From Rhizobium sp. P40RR-XXII (GTDB lineage Bacteria > Pseudomonadota > Alphaproteobacteria > Rhizobiales > Rhizobiaceae), in NCBI RefSeq assembly GCF_012641405.1, contig NZ_JABAII010000002.1, positions 124,001 through 188,000 of the forward strand: 64,000 nt of DNA, read 5' to 3'. The position numbers were made by a program, and so were the translations under genes. Shown here piece by piece: positions 16,243 to 25,269 of the stretch. The notes under the pieces were generated by a model. That model did not search any database. It worked only from the letters and a program-made list of their open reading frames with translations, and had not been told where the DNA came from. Positions within the stretch are counted from its first letter, which is position 1. Each line of letters starts with the position of its first letter.

Positions 16243-18690
16243 ATGGGAAAGCGATCCAGACTATTTGCCAGCGCCGCGTTTCCGCTGCTTTCGCTATCGC
16301 TCGCATTCGAGCCGGCGGCGGCCGCGGCGTTTCGCGAACAGCCCATCGCGCCGCTAAACAACGGTATTGCGGCTGCCGCGAACTCGAGTTTCGAAGTTGC
16401 GCAGCAGGAGGCTCCGGCCGCCCAGCCGGACGAAGAGCCGCAGCTCAAGCGCAAGAAGCCTGCCGAGGGCAGTGAAGGTGAGCCGCAAGGCCAAAAGCAT
16501 CACGGCGAACCGGCAGAGCAGGGCGGTGGACAGCAGCAACACCAGATGAAGCAGGCCGCGCCTGAGGCCGAGCCGCAGCAGAAGGCGCCGAAGGAGCAGC
16601 CGGAAGCTCAGCCGCCGAAGCCTCAGCGCCAGCCGGCCGCAGAGGCCCAGCCGGAGCCGAAGAAGCAGCGCCAGCAGCCGGCGGAGGAGCCTCAGGCTCA
16701 ACCGGAAGCCAAGCCGCAGCCGAAGGCCATAGCCCCTGAAGCGGAGCCGGAAGCTAAGCAGCCTAAGCCGAAGGCGAAGCAGCCCGAGGCAGAGCAACCG
16801 GCCGAGGCCCCGCAGCCGAAGGCCAAGCAGCAGCCCGCCGAGGAAGTGCAGCCGAAGGCCAAGCCCGCACCGAAGGAGCAGCCGGCGCCGGCCCAGAAGG
16901 AGGCTCCCGCCGCCCAGCAGCCGCAGAACCAGGAAGCTCAGCCTGGAAAGCAGGCGCAACCGGAGCAAAACGCTCATCCCAAGCAGCAGGGTCAATCCGC
17001 AAACCCGGCGAAGCAGCCGGCCGAACAGCAGCCGGCGCCTGCGGGCGAACCCGCGCAGGGTCACAAAGCTCAGCCGGGGACCGAGGCACAGCCTGGGACA
17101 CAGGCGCAGCCTGAAGCTCAGTCCGGAACGCCGGTAACGCCAGGCGCCCAACAGGGACAGAAGCAGGGCGGCGACAAGACCCACGGCAAGCAGCCGCAAA
17201 ACCAGCAGCAGGGCGAGCAACCCGGCGTCAATCCGCAGCAGCCGGCACAGAAGGGCGAGCCGCAGGCGCAACCCGCACAAACGGGCAACCAAGCGGCGCC
17301 GCAGCCCGGCAAGCAGCAGCCGACGAACGGCGCCGAAGCGCCGGCTCAGGGCAATGCAGCACCAGCACCCGCCAATGGCAACGGCCAGCAGGCTGGCGAA
17401 ATAAAGCTGCCACCGGCCGAGCAGGTCTCGCCGCAGGAGCTGGAGCGCCGCAAGAAGATCGCGGAAAACCCCGCTTCCGCCAATGGCCCCGTCATCCTGC
17501 CGGTTGAAAACGGCAGCGCGGTTCTGGACAGCCAGAAGGATGCAGTTCGTCGGGGCGAGCATCTGAACAAAGGTCAGAATCCCGGCACGCCGGGCGCCCA
17601 GGGCGGCGCTGGACAGGCCGGCCAGGTCCAGCAGAACGGGCAGGTGCAGAATGCTCCGGCCCAGCAGCCGCCACCGGCTTACACCAAGCCGCCGACCTCC
17701 GACGCCGAGGCGCAGCGCGCGGCAGCAGGCGGTCAGCCGCAGCCGCCGGTCAAGATGGAGGCAGTGACCAGCGAACAGGGCCGCCGGATCGATCGCCGAC
17801 CGGATTTTGCCCCGCCGCAAGGTACGACGTACCAGACCATCATCAATCAGGACAACCGTACGGTCGTGAATGTCGACAACACCTATGTCGTTCGTCACGA
17901 CGATACCGAGCGGTTCGTCCGTGGCGGCGAACGGCCGATCTACGAACAGCTGCAACGGGACCGCTATCGCGAGACGATCGATCAGCCCGATGGCGATCGC
18001 GTCGTGACGATCCGCAATCGCTATGGGGACATCGTCCAGCGCTCGCGCATCGATGCCAGCGGCCGCGAATATGTGCTGTTCTACTCGCCGGAACTGGAAG
18101 ATCGTCCCGACAATGACGATTATTTCCGCGACCCGGGCGACGATCTGCCGCCGATGCGCCTGCTCATCCCTCTGAGCCAGTACATCATCGACACGGCGAC
18201 CAACCGCGATGCGGACTACTACGACTTCCTGCGCGAGCCGCCGGTCGAGCCGGTCGAGCGCATCTATTCGGTCAACGAAGTCCGCTACTCGGCTCGTATC
18301 CGTGACAAGATCCGCCGTATCGACCTCGATACGATCACCTTCGCGACGGGCAGCGCCGATATTCCGATGACCCAGGCGAGCACGCTGCGTGGCGTGGCCG
18401 ATGGCATATCGAAAATCGTCAAGCGCGATCCGACCGAAACCTTCCTGATCGAGGGGCATACGGATGCCGTGGGCACGGCGGAGAGCAACCTGATCCTCTC
18501 TGACCGTCGCGCGGAATCGGTCGCAAATGTTCTGACGGACGTCTACGGCATTCCGGCCGCGAACCTGGTCACCCAGGGTTATGGCGAGCAATATCTCAAG
18601 GTGAATACGCTTGGACCGGCGCAGGAAAACCGCCGCGTCACCATCCGCCGCATCACGCCGCTGGTGCGCCCGGTTGCCTCCAATCAGTAA
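16243..18690 (+). CDS. OmpA-domain protein with long Pro/Gln/Ala/Lys-rich tract
   Basis: An 815-residue envelope protein. A signal peptide occupies about residues 1-30. Residues 45 to about 440 are low-complexity, dominated by Pro, Gln, Ala, Lys and Glu with repeated EAQP, KQPA, QPKAK and PAEQ units. A middle region (about 500-690) is charged and Arg/Asp-rich (DRPDNDDYFRDPGDDLPP). The C-terminal domain from about residue 698 is OmpA-like: ITFATGSADIP, IEGHTDAVGTAESNLILSDR and the peptidoglycan-binding NRRVTIR. ATG 16243 follows AGAGGAG; an earlier in-frame ATG at 16189 lacks an RBS. The disordered tract could span the periplasm or cross an outer layer, which is inference. Confidence 0.9.
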   Translation: MGKRSRLFASAAFPLLSLSLAFEPAAAAAFREQPIAPLNNGIAAAANSSFEVAQQEAPAAQPDEEPQLKRKKPAEGSEGEPQGQKHHGEPAEQGGGQQQHQMKQAAPEAEPQQKAPKEQPEAQPPKPQRQPAAEAQPEPKKQRQQPAEEPQAQPEAKPQPKAIAPEAEPEAKQPKPKAKQPEAEQPAEAPQPKAKQQPAEEVQPKAKPAPKEQPAPAQKEAPAAQQPQNQEAQPGKQAQPEQNAHPKQQGQSANPAKQPAEQQPAPAGEPAQGHKAQPGTEAQPGTQAQPEAQSGTPVTPGAQQGQKQGGDKTHGKQPQNQQQGEQPGVNPQQPAQKGEPQAQPAQTGNQAAPQPGKQQPTNGAEAPAQGNAAPAPANGNGQQAGEIKLPPAEQVSPQELERRKKIAENPASANGPVILPVENGSAVLDSQKDAVRRGEHLNKGQNPGTPGAQGGAGQAGQVQQNGQVQNAPAQQPPPAYTKPPTSDAEAQRAAAGGQPQPPVKMEAVTSEQGRRIDRRPDFAPPQGTTYQTIINQDNRTVVNVDNTYVVRHDDTERFVRGGERPIYEQLQRDRYRETIDQPDGDRVVTIRNRYGDIVQRSRIDASGREYVLFYSPELEDRPDNDDYFRDPGDDLPPMRLLIPLSQYIIDTATNRDADYYDFLREPPVEPVERIYSVNEVRYSARIRDKIRRIDLDTITFATGSADIPMTQASTLRGVADGISKIVKRDPTETFLIEGHTDAVGTAESNLILSDRRAESVANVLTDVYGIPAANLVTQGYGEQYLKVNTLGPAQENRRVTIRRITPLVRPVASNQ

Positions 18691-18713
18691 GCATCAGGCT
18701 ACATTCGCATGAG

Positions 18714-18747
18714 AAGGGCCGCCGGGAAACTGGCGGCCTTTCATTTT
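18714..18747 (+). terminator. Terminator after the OmpA-domain gene
   Basis: GGCCGCC and GGCGGCC arms, extended by AA/TT and a G-U pair, enclose an eight-base loop and are followed by TTTCATTTT. The 3' flank overlaps the mobB stop, so the hairpin can serve both converging genes. Confidence 0.7.
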
Positions 18748-19271
18748 GCCGGTTTGCCAAGGCCGACGATGGTGGCGATGAAATCGGCGATCGCGAGGGT
18801 GTCGTCAAGATCGAAAGTGGAAAGCAAGCCAGCGTCTTCCACCAAATGATCGGCGGCGATGGCGACGATATGGGGATCCTGCGGCGCAAGGGGCTCGCGC
18901 TGGGCGGCTTCCAGGCGGCGGGCTTCGATTTTCGGGATGGGCTCGCGCTTGTAGCCCTCGATCAATACGAGGTCGCAAGGGGCGAGGCGCGCCAGTATCT
19001 CTTCGAAGCTCGGCTCAGGGTCGCCGCGCAGTTCATGCATGATGGCATAGCGGGTGCCGGAAACGATGGTAACTTCGTGTGCTCCGGCCTCGCGATGCCG
19101 GAAGCTGTCGGCGCCGACCTTGTCGATATCGAAATCATGATGCGCGTGCTTGATCGTCGAAATCCGATAGCCTCGCCGGGTGAATTCCGTCACCAGGCGT
19201 ACGGCAAGGCCGGTCTTGCCGGAATTCTTCCAGCCGGCAATACCGAAAATCTTCGGTCGGGATTTGGTCAT
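18741..19271 (-). CDS. mobB: Molybdopterin-guanine dinucleotide biosynthesis adaptor protein MobB
   Basis: A 176-residue GTP-binding P-loop protein that assists MobA in attaching GMP to molybdopterin. Walker A is visible as GWKNSGKTGLA near the start, followed by TIKHAHHDFDIDKVGADSFRHREAGA, a family hallmark read here in two parts, and DLVLIEGYKREPIPKIE. ATG 19271 forms an ATGA overlap with the mobA stop. An ATG nine codons upstream in the same frame is less likely. Confidence 0.94.
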   Translation of the reverse strand: MTKSRPKIFGIAGWKNSGKTGLAVRLVTEFTRRGYRISTIKHAHHDFDIDKVGADSFRHREAGAHEVTIVSGTRYAIMHELRGDPEPSFEEILARLAPCDLVLIEGYKREPIPKIEARRLEAAQREPLAPQDPHIVAIAADHLVEDAGLLSTFDLDDTLAIADFIATIVGLGKPAK

Positions 19272-19918
19272 GATGCGTTTTCCAATGCTGCCAGCCATGT
19301 CTCCGCTTCGACAAGCTCCGCGGGCGTATTGATGTTAAAGAACGGGTCGAGCGGGCCGATCCGCGTTTCGATCGCGGGGAATTCTACCCGCCTGATATTA
19401 TGCCGTGCGAGAAAACCCCTGACGCGCCGTTTCTCATCCGAAACGATCCATGTTTCCAGATCGGTGGCAGCAGAGACCGGCCAGAGGCCGAAAACCGGAT
19501 GGTCCTGTCCGAGGGATGCGGCAATCGCAATCTCATCGGGAGATGCGACGGCATGCGCTAGCCGCGCGATGAGGTCGAGCGGGAAGAAGGGACTGTCTAT
19601 CGGGATCGTGGCGACATGCGAAGCCTGCGGATAGCTGCGTGCCGTATCCTGCATGGCGGCAAGCACGCCTGCGAGAGGGCCAAGTTTTCCTGAGATTTCG
19701 TCCGGAACCAGCCGCATCCCCATGGTGTCGGGCCAATCGGCGTCTGCATTCAAGGCGATAGGCTTGCTTTGGCGCCGCGCGATCCGCGAGGAGATGCGGC
19801 TGATCAAGCTTTCGCCACCGAGCAGAGCGAAGGCTTTGTTCGCGCCCATGCGGCTTGACCGGCCTCCGGCAAGGAGGACGACCGGAATATTCTCTGCGCT
19901 CGCGATGAAACTGGGCAT
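19268..19918 (-). CDS. mobA: Molybdenum cofactor guanylyltransferase
   Basis: A 216-residue enzyme that transfers GMP from GTP to molybdopterin, giving the bis-MGD or MGD cofactor. The nucleotidyltransferase loop VVLLAGGRSSRMGANKA is near residue 12, followed by GPLAGVLAAMQ, the metal-binding TIPIDSPFFP and the C-terminal FFNINTPAEL. ATG 19918 is chosen over an upstream in-frame start because it is close to the first strand, leaves ten bases after the exporter stop, and has TGAGG upstream. It is co-transcribed with mobB. Confidence 0.94.
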   Translation of the reverse strand: MPSFIASAENIPVVLLAGGRSSRMGANKAFALLGGESLISRISSRIARRQSKPIALNADADWPDTMGMRLVPDEISGKLGPLAGVLAAMQDTARSYPQASHVATIPIDSPFFPLDLIARLAHAVASPDEIAIAASLGQDHPVFGLWPVSAATDLETWIVSDEKRRVRGFLARHNIRRVEFPAIETRIGPLDPFFNINTPAELVEAETWLAALENAS

Positions 19919-19928
19919 GACCGAGACC

Positions 19929-20840
19929 TCAGGCCGGGACGCGCGGTTCTGATTCCTGCGCGACGGGATCGACATTGCGTCGTTTGCTCTCCCGATAGAA
20001 GGTATAGATGCCGGAAGCTATGACAATCGCCGCGCCGAAGATGGACCAACCGTCCGGCACTTCGTCGAAGATAATCAAACCGAGCAAGGCAGACCAGATG
20101 AGGCTCAGATAGCGGAACGGTGCGACGAAGGAGATTTCGCCGGTGCGCATCGCCAGGATCACCGCCTGATACCCGATCAGCACGAGAACCGAGGCCAACA
20201 GGATCTGCATAAGCGACGTCGTGCTCACCGGCTGCCATCCCCCGAAAGGAACGATGCACAAGGCGCCGAAGACGGATATGGAAATTGCTGTGCAGAGGGT
20301 GATCATCAGCGATGGCACCTCCTTGTCGATGCAGCGCGTCGCCAGATCGCGGGCGGCGGTCGCAAACATGCAGGCGATGACGAGCAGCGCAGCCGTAGTG
20401 AAACCCTGCGGGCCGGGCCGGATGATGATCAGCACGCCCATGAAGCCGACGCCAATCGCAGTCCAGCGCCTCCACCCCACGGGCTCCTTGAGAAAGATCA
20501 TCGCGCCGAGCGTGACCGCCAGCGGTACGGCCTGCTGGATGGCGGCGGCATTGGCGATGGGCATCATCCCGAGCGCGGTGATGTAGGTTGCGGCGGCGAT
20601 TGCCTCACAGGCGATGCGCAGTGCGATCATCGGCTGCAATATGACCTTCCAGGAGCGCAGGGAGCCCATCCTGCGGGCCAGCAGATAGACCAAAAAGCTG
20701 GTGAACAGGCCGCGGATGAAGATGATCTCGCCGGCATTCATGGTGGCGATAACCGTTTTGGACAGCGCGTCGCCGCAGCAAAAAGCGGCCATGGATGCCG
20801 CCATGAAGAGCGCGCCCTGGGTATTCTTGGTCAGTCGCAT
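19929..20840 (-). CDS. DMT-superfamily (EamA) transporter
   Basis: A 303-residue inner-membrane protein with ten predicted membrane segments arranged as two EamA repeats (first near 10-135, second near 150-285). Typical pieces are NAAAIQQAVPLAVTLGAMIFL and YLSLIWSALLGLIIFDEVPD. Members export amino acids or metabolites; the substrate cannot be inferred. A polar C-terminal tail of about 20 residues follows. It lies ten bases upstream of mobA and may share its transcript, though no link to molybdenum is known. Confidence 0.88.
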   Translation of the reverse strand: MRLTKNTQGALFMAASMAAFCCGDALSKTVIATMNAGEIIFIRGLFTSFLVYLLARRMGSLRSWKVILQPMIALRIACEAIAAATYITALGMMPIANAAAIQQAVPLAVTLGAMIFLKEPVGWRRWTAIGVGFMGVLIIIRPGPQGFTTAALLVIACMFATAARDLATRCIDKEVPSLMITLCTAISISVFGALCIVPFGGWQPVSTTSLMQILLASVLVLIGYQAVILAMRTGEISFVAPFRYLSLIWSALLGLIIFDEVPDGWSIFGAAIVIASGIYTFYRESKRRNVDPVAQESEPRVPA

Positions 20841-21174
20841 GAGAAAGATGAGTCCTCGATATGTCCTTCTGGATTAGCGCCGTTTTTCGCAAATTGGAAT
20901 CGATAGTCCGTTTATGATGGTCAAATTCGATTGTGCGTTGCGGTAGAATTGTTGCGCACGGAGGGCAGCTTTTCGGCCCATGGTCGCGGAATGATACAGA
21001 GGTTGCAGATTTTTTGCCGATACAACGGCTTTTAATCGCGCGATTAATTCTTATTCAATCTTATTTTCCGACGCTTGCTGCGGTTTTGCATGAGGCAGAA
21101 GCACTTACCGCAGCGCAGCAGGAATGACGATCCCGCCTTCGCCGGATATTTTTATAATCCAGTTGAGGCGCCGC
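20841..21174. other. Intergenic region, 334 bases, between exporter and chemoreceptor genes
   Basis: Both divergent genes take their promoters from this stretch. It contains a perfect sixteen-base palindrome, TTAATCGCGCGATTAA, at 21032-21047, within AT-rich sequence 128 bases before the chemoreceptor start. I see no RNA gene and no further open frame of quality. Confidence 0.5.
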
Positions 21175-23724
21175 ATGTTTTTCATTGATCGTCTTCTGCA
21201 AGGCCGTCGAATTGTAACCAAGGTCCTCATTTTCGTGGTGCCCCTGGTGGTTCTCATCGCCGGCGTCGGCCTGGCCGGCTATCACACGGCCAATATTCTG
21301 AACGGCCATATGACCGTCACGCGCGCGACGATTGAAAATATCAGCGACTTCGAAAACCTGCAGGCCGCCCTGCAGGAGTTTACCGCTTCGCCTTCGGAGG
21401 AGACACGCCAGGCGCTTACGGCGAAGATCGACGCCCAGGAGCAGGGCGTGCATCGGCTGAGCGGATTGCTGAGCGACGACCAGCGCGCCAAGATCGTTCC
21501 GGTCAGCGAGCTTGCCGCCAAGATGCGTTCGCAGGAGGCCACGCTCTGGACTATCCGGCAGAAACAGAACGGCGATGTCGACGCCATCCAGAAGGCGGTG
21601 CAAAACATCGCGGCGACGGCCAAGGCGGCCGGTAAGCAGATCGACATCATTCGCAAGGATTTCGGCGACAAGGAAACCTTCGCCAAGGAACTGCTTTACG
21701 ATGCCGCCGCCTATAAGGGGCTGTCGGAGAAGATGAGCAATCTGCGCATCCAAGTGCAGATGGCTGCCGATTCCACCGAAGAGATTTCGGATGCGCGCAC
21801 CTATGCCGATGCCATTCTGAAGCAGGTAAAGGTTTCAAAGGCTCTCGTATCCAAACGTGGCGCGGCTCTCGTCGCGAACGCTTCAGATGCCGCCGACAAG
21901 CTTGACGCGGTGTTGAAGGGTTCAGACACGCCCGATCAGAAGGTCGAGGCGATGGCCCCCGTCCTGCAGAGCTTCGTGAAGATCGAAGGCGAGATGACCT
22001 TGCAGTCGGCCAAGAACAGCGACACCGCGGCCGATCGCTTCGTCAGCCTGGACAAGATCATCGATGGCCAGAAGGAGCTTCTGGACCATGTCGACCAGGC
22101 GCTCGGCATCGTCGATCGCCTGGCGCTGCATGCATCGCGCATGGAAAACGTCCGCGATGCTGCCTCGCGCGATCCGGTGCTTGCCGACCTAAAAGACCTG
22201 CAGACCGTTGCAGCCAGGATCTCGGAACTTGGCCAAACCAATGCCACGATGCGCGATTTTGCCGCTCACATGAAGCCGCTGATCGATGGCCTGACCAACG
22301 GCTCGGCCGATCTGCTGCAGACCGCGGCCGATTGGAAAACGACGCGCGTTCAGTCGAACGGCCTGCTCGCCGATGCCATGACGTCGCTGCGCAGCTTCGT
22401 CGCCCAGGCACAGGAGCTCGGCAAGGAAGACAGCGAACGCTCGGCCAATGTCTCGGTCATCGCCATGATCGTCGGCACGCTGCTTGCCATCATCGGCGGC
22501 CTGATGCTGGTGGAAACCCTGCGTGGCCCGCTGAAGCGCGTTACCGACGTCATGACCCGCCTTGCTAGCGGCGATCTGGACGTGGCGATCGACGGCCGCA
22601 ATCGCGGTGACGAGATCGGCGACATGGTGCGTTCCGTCAGCGTCTTCCGCGATGCCGCGCTCGAAAATGTCCGTCTGGAGCGAGAAGCGGAAAGTGCGCG
22701 TGCGCTTTCCGCCGAGGAAACGTCCCGCCGCGCCGCTGAACGCGCCCGCATCGAGGCCGAGCAGAAGCAGGCGCTCAATGCCCTGGCTGACGTTCTTGCC
22801 AAGCTTGCCGACGGCAATCTGGAGGAGGGCATGCGTGAAGACCTCTCTGCTGATTTCGTGGAAATGGCCTTCACCTACAATCATGCGATCGAGGCGCTGC
22901 GCGAGACCCTGACGGACGTTCGCTACACGGCCGAAGAAATCAAGGGCGGCACTGGCAACCTCGCCATGTCGGCCGACGATCTGGCGCGGCGCACCGAGCA
23001 GCAGGCGGCCGCTCTCGAGGAAAGCTCGCGGGCTCTGCATCGCCTCAGCGACGTGGTGCGCTCGACGGCCGACCGCGCACGGCAGACGGCGACATCCGTC
23101 AATGAGACACAGGCGTATGCGACCCAATCCGGCGAAGTAGTCGCCAAGGCCGTGGGTGCCATGAGCGAGATCAATCGTTCGTCGGAGAAGATCGCCACGA
23201 TCATCGGCGTCATCGATGAGATCGCCTTCCAGACCAATCTGCTGGCGCTGAATGCCGGCGTCGAGGCTGCTCGTGCCGGCGAGGCAGGCCGCGGTTTTGC
23301 GGTGGTGGCACAGGAAGTGCGCGAGCTGGCGCAACGCTGCGCCAATGCGGCGAAGGAGATCAAGGGCCTGATTTCGGCAAGTTCCGCCCAGGTACAGAAC
23401 GGCGTTCATCTGGTCGAGCAGACCGGCGCTGCGCTGGCGGAGATCATCAGCCACGTTACCGGCGTCCAGAAGCTGGTTGCCGATATTTCGTCGGCGACCA
23501 CCGAGCAGTCGACCGGTATCGAGGAAGTCACCCGTGCGGTGTCCGAGGTGGAACTCATCACGCAGCGCAACGCGGCCATGGTCGAGGAAAACAATGCCGA
23601 GATCCATGGCCTGCGCCAACGCGTCGACATGCTCTCAGAGAAGATAGACCGTTTCCGGACGGGCGAGGGCGAGGCGGAATACCAAGGCTATGGCGACGCC
23701 GGAACACGGTATCGCGCTGCTTAA
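21175..23724 (+). CDS. Methyl-accepting chemotaxis protein
   Basis: An 849-residue chemoreceptor. The first membrane segment is at about residues 12-36, a periplasmic, mostly helical sensor region of roughly 390 residues follows, and the second segment (AMIVGTLLAIIGGLML) is near 430. A HAMP domain comes next (RVTDVMTRLASGDLDVAIDG). The signalling domain has the hairpin tip EIAFQTNLLALNAGVEAARA near residue 683 and GRGFAVVAQEVRELAQR. No C-terminal methyltransferase-binding pentapeptide is present. ATG 21175 is preferred over 21124 because GAGG sits eight bases before it. The ligand is unknown. Confidence 0.94.
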   Translation: MFFIDRLLQGRRIVTKVLIFVVPLVVLIAGVGLAGYHTANILNGHMTVTRATIENISDFENLQAALQEFTASPSEETRQALTAKIDAQEQGVHRLSGLLSDDQRAKIVPVSELAAKMRSQEATLWTIRQKQNGDVDAIQKAVQNIAATAKAAGKQIDIIRKDFGDKETFAKELLYDAAAYKGLSEKMSNLRIQVQMAADSTEEISDARTYADAILKQVKVSKALVSKRGAALVANASDAADKLDAVLKGSDTPDQKVEAMAPVLQSFVKIEGEMTLQSAKNSDTAADRFVSLDKIIDGQKELLDHVDQALGIVDRLALHASRMENVRDAASRDPVLADLKDLQTVAARISELGQTNATMRDFAAHMKPLIDGLTNGSADLLQTAADWKTTRVQSNGLLADAMTSLRSFVAQAQELGKEDSERSANVSVIAMIVGTLLAIIGGLMLVETLRGPLKRVTDVMTRLASGDLDVAIDGRNRGDEIGDMVRSVSVFRDAALENVRLEREAESARALSAEETSRRAAERARIEAEQKQALNALADVLAKLADGNLEEGMREDLSADFVEMAFTYNHAIEALRETLTDVRYTAEEIKGGTGNLAMSADDLARRTEQQAAALEESSRALHRLSDVVRSTADRARQTATSVNETQAYATQSGEVVAKAVGAMSEINRSSEKIATIIGVIDEIAFQTNLLALNAGVEAARAGEAGRGFAVVAQEVRELAQRCANAAKEIKGLISASSAQVQNGVHLVEQTGAALAEIISHVTGVQKLVADISSATTEQSTGIEEVTRAVSEVELITQRNAAMVEENNAEIHGLRQRVDMLSEKIDRFRTGEGEAEYQGYGDAGTRYRAA

Positions 23725-23792
23725 ATCGGTATATCAGCAAAAATCTATAATCCATTGAAAAGACCGGCCAACGTGCGGGCATTTTCCATCGA

Positions 23793-24500
23793 TTATGACA
23801 AGTGCGGAGATAGACGAACCTGGTCTTCGCGCCAGCGCTGCCAGCGGCGGCGCAATTCGCCCGACCGCAAGCCAATGGGCTCATCGAGTATCTCTGCCGC
23901 GGCGATGCGGTCGGTGCGGAAATGGCGGAAGCCCTGTCGTAGTTCGCACCAGGCGACCAGCAGGCTGCTCGTTTCGGCATAACCGAGGATCACCGGCCAC
24001 ACCGTGCGTTCGGTTTCCTCGCTTGCCTCCGAATTGTACCGCAGCCGCAGTTTCATGCCGTTGCGGATTGCCGATCTGAGCAGCGATGCATCGACACGTT
24101 CCTCAGGCTTGCCGCTTGTCGGTCTTGCGCCCACGCTCGGCTCGATGACGAAAAGGCGAAGGCGCTCGGGGACGACGGCGGCGATCTTTGCCACGACATC
24201 GCGCGCCGCATTGGCGAGCACCTTGTCCGAATGGGCGGAGACCCATTGCGCGCCCAACACCACCGCCTCCAACTCGTCAGGCGCCAGCATCAGTGGCGGC
24301 ATGTCGTAGCCGGCAGCGAGCAGGTAGCCCAACCCAGCCTCACCCTCGATCGGGACTCGCTGGCCAATCAGGTCCGCGACGTCGCGATAGACGGTGCGCT
24401 TGGAGACCTCCAGTTCCGCCGCCAGCGCGCTCGCCGTCACCGGCCGGGTCGATCGGCGCAGAATCTGGATGATCTGAAACAGTCGGTCGGCACGGCGCAT
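23793..24500 (-). CDS. YafY-type HTH and WYL-domain transcriptional regulator
   Basis: A 235-residue regulator. Residues 1-60 form a DeoR-like winged helix (MRRADRLFQIIQIL, then ALAAELEVSKRTVYRDVADL). The remainder contains a WYL-type domain from about residue 140 (LRSAIRNGMKLRLRYNSE, FRTDRIAAAEILDE), which in this family binds small ligands or nucleic acid. It is divergent from the VOC gene, with an eleven-base inverted repeat between them that is the likely operator. Regulators of this type usually control the divergent small enzyme gene. Confidence 0.92.
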   Translation of the reverse strand: MRRADRLFQIIQILRRSTRPVTASALAAELEVSKRTVYRDVADLIGQRVPIEGEAGLGYLLAAGYDMPPLMLAPDELEAVVLGAQWVSAHSDKVLANAARDVVAKIAAVVPERLRLFVIEPSVGARPTSGKPEERVDASLLRSAIRNGMKLRLRYNSEASEETERTVWPVILGYAETSSLLVAWCELRQGFRHFRTDRIAAAEILDEPIGLRSGELRRRWQRWREDQVRLSPHLS

Positions 24501-24512
24501 CGCATACTTACT

Positions 24513-24538
24513 CCTGCTGACAGTATGCTGGCAGCAGG
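24513..24538. promoter_or_regulatory. Predicted WYL-regulator operator
   Basis: CCTGCTGACAG and CTGGCAGCAGG are eleven-base inverted arms (ten of eleven matching) around TATG. It lies 13 bases before the regulator start and 63 bases before the VOC gene start, well placed to repress both. Confidence 0.65.
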
Positions 24539-24600
24539 GGCGTGCGACAAGGGGTTCTGCGAGGCCGCGAAGGCTTTGCGGTCAATCGAAAGGACCAGTT

Positions 24601-24999
24601 ATGAAGTTGGCTTCCACCCGTCTCATCGCAGGCGATATCAAGGCCATGGTTGCCTTTTATGAGATGGTAACCGGGCTCCAAGCCCGATGGCTCGCCCCGG
24701 TCTTTGCCGAGATCGAGACCACGGCTGCAACCTTGGCCATCGGCTCCATCGAGACTGTCGCGCTTTGGAAGGAAGGCAGCGCCGAGCCCGGCGCCAATCG
24801 CACCGCCTATCTCGAATTCCAGGTCGAGGACATCGATTTGGAATACGAGCGCCTGAAAGACAAGGTTCCTCTCGTCCACGAGCTGAAGATAATGCCCTGG
24901 AGCAACAAGACCTTCCAGTTCCGTGACCCTGAGGGAACGGCAGTTTCGCTGTATATGCCGGCGACCGACGCGGCGAAGAAGCGCTTCGCGTCGCGCTAG
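24601..24999 (+). CDS. VOC-superfamily (glyoxalase/bleomycin-resistance-like) protein
   Basis: A 132-residue metal-dependent fold protein with two beta-alpha-beta-beta-beta modules. The first starts STRLIAGDIKAMVAFYEMVTG, the second is AYLEFQVEDIDLEYERLK, and the closing FRDPEGTAVSLYMP is typical. The reaction is unknown; family members act as isomerases, dioxygenases or drug-binding proteins. It is divergent from the WYL regulator. Its stop codon and last codons lie inside a RIME1-like repeat, so the natural C-terminus may have been altered by repeat insertion. Confidence 0.88.
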   Translation: MKLASTRLIAGDIKAMVAFYEMVTGLQARWLAPVFAEIETTAATLAIGSIETVALWKEGSAEPGANRTAYLEFQVEDIDLEYERLKDKVPLVHELKIMPWSNKTFQFRDPEGTAVSLYMPATDAAKKRFASR

Positions 25000-25111
25000 A
25001 GCCGGATGATTTTAGGTCTGTTCGACCTACAATCTGAATCCGCTCTAGAATCAAAGAAGTAGAGCGTGATGTCGTCCGAAAACCGCCTACACTTTTCGGC
25101 ATCACGCGCTA
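24993..25111 (+). repeat. RIME1-like rhizobial intergenic mosaic element, copy 2
   Basis: A near-intact copy of about 119 bases. The first palindrome is bounded by CTAGAG and CTCTAG, the second by GCGTGATG and CATCACGC, with TCCGAAAA/TTTTCGG inside. It begins within the last two codons of the VOC gene. It has the same orientation as the copy at 15930-16049. Confidence 0.8.
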
Positions 25112-25269
25112 GGTTGCAGGAGGGCATCGTTCCGCCGTCCGGCTGCCGCCCCGACTGCAGACCGGCATCACGTTGGCCCGCACGAGGCTAAATAAACGGT
25201 GTGCGCGGATGAGCCGATCCGCTTACCGTGCGTGCCGGTCTGATTAGATCATCGGGCGAAATGGCGCGT

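Noticed and set aside
16354..18591. 745-codon open frame opposite the OmpA-domain gene
   Set aside because: It is a Leu/Arg-rich mirror of a Pro/Gln/Ala-rich tract, has no RBS or domain, and arises from high GC codon bias.
22189..23619. 476-codon minus-strand frame opposite the chemoreceptor
   Set aside because: The chemoreceptor signalling domain is unambiguous; the antisense frame is a shadow.
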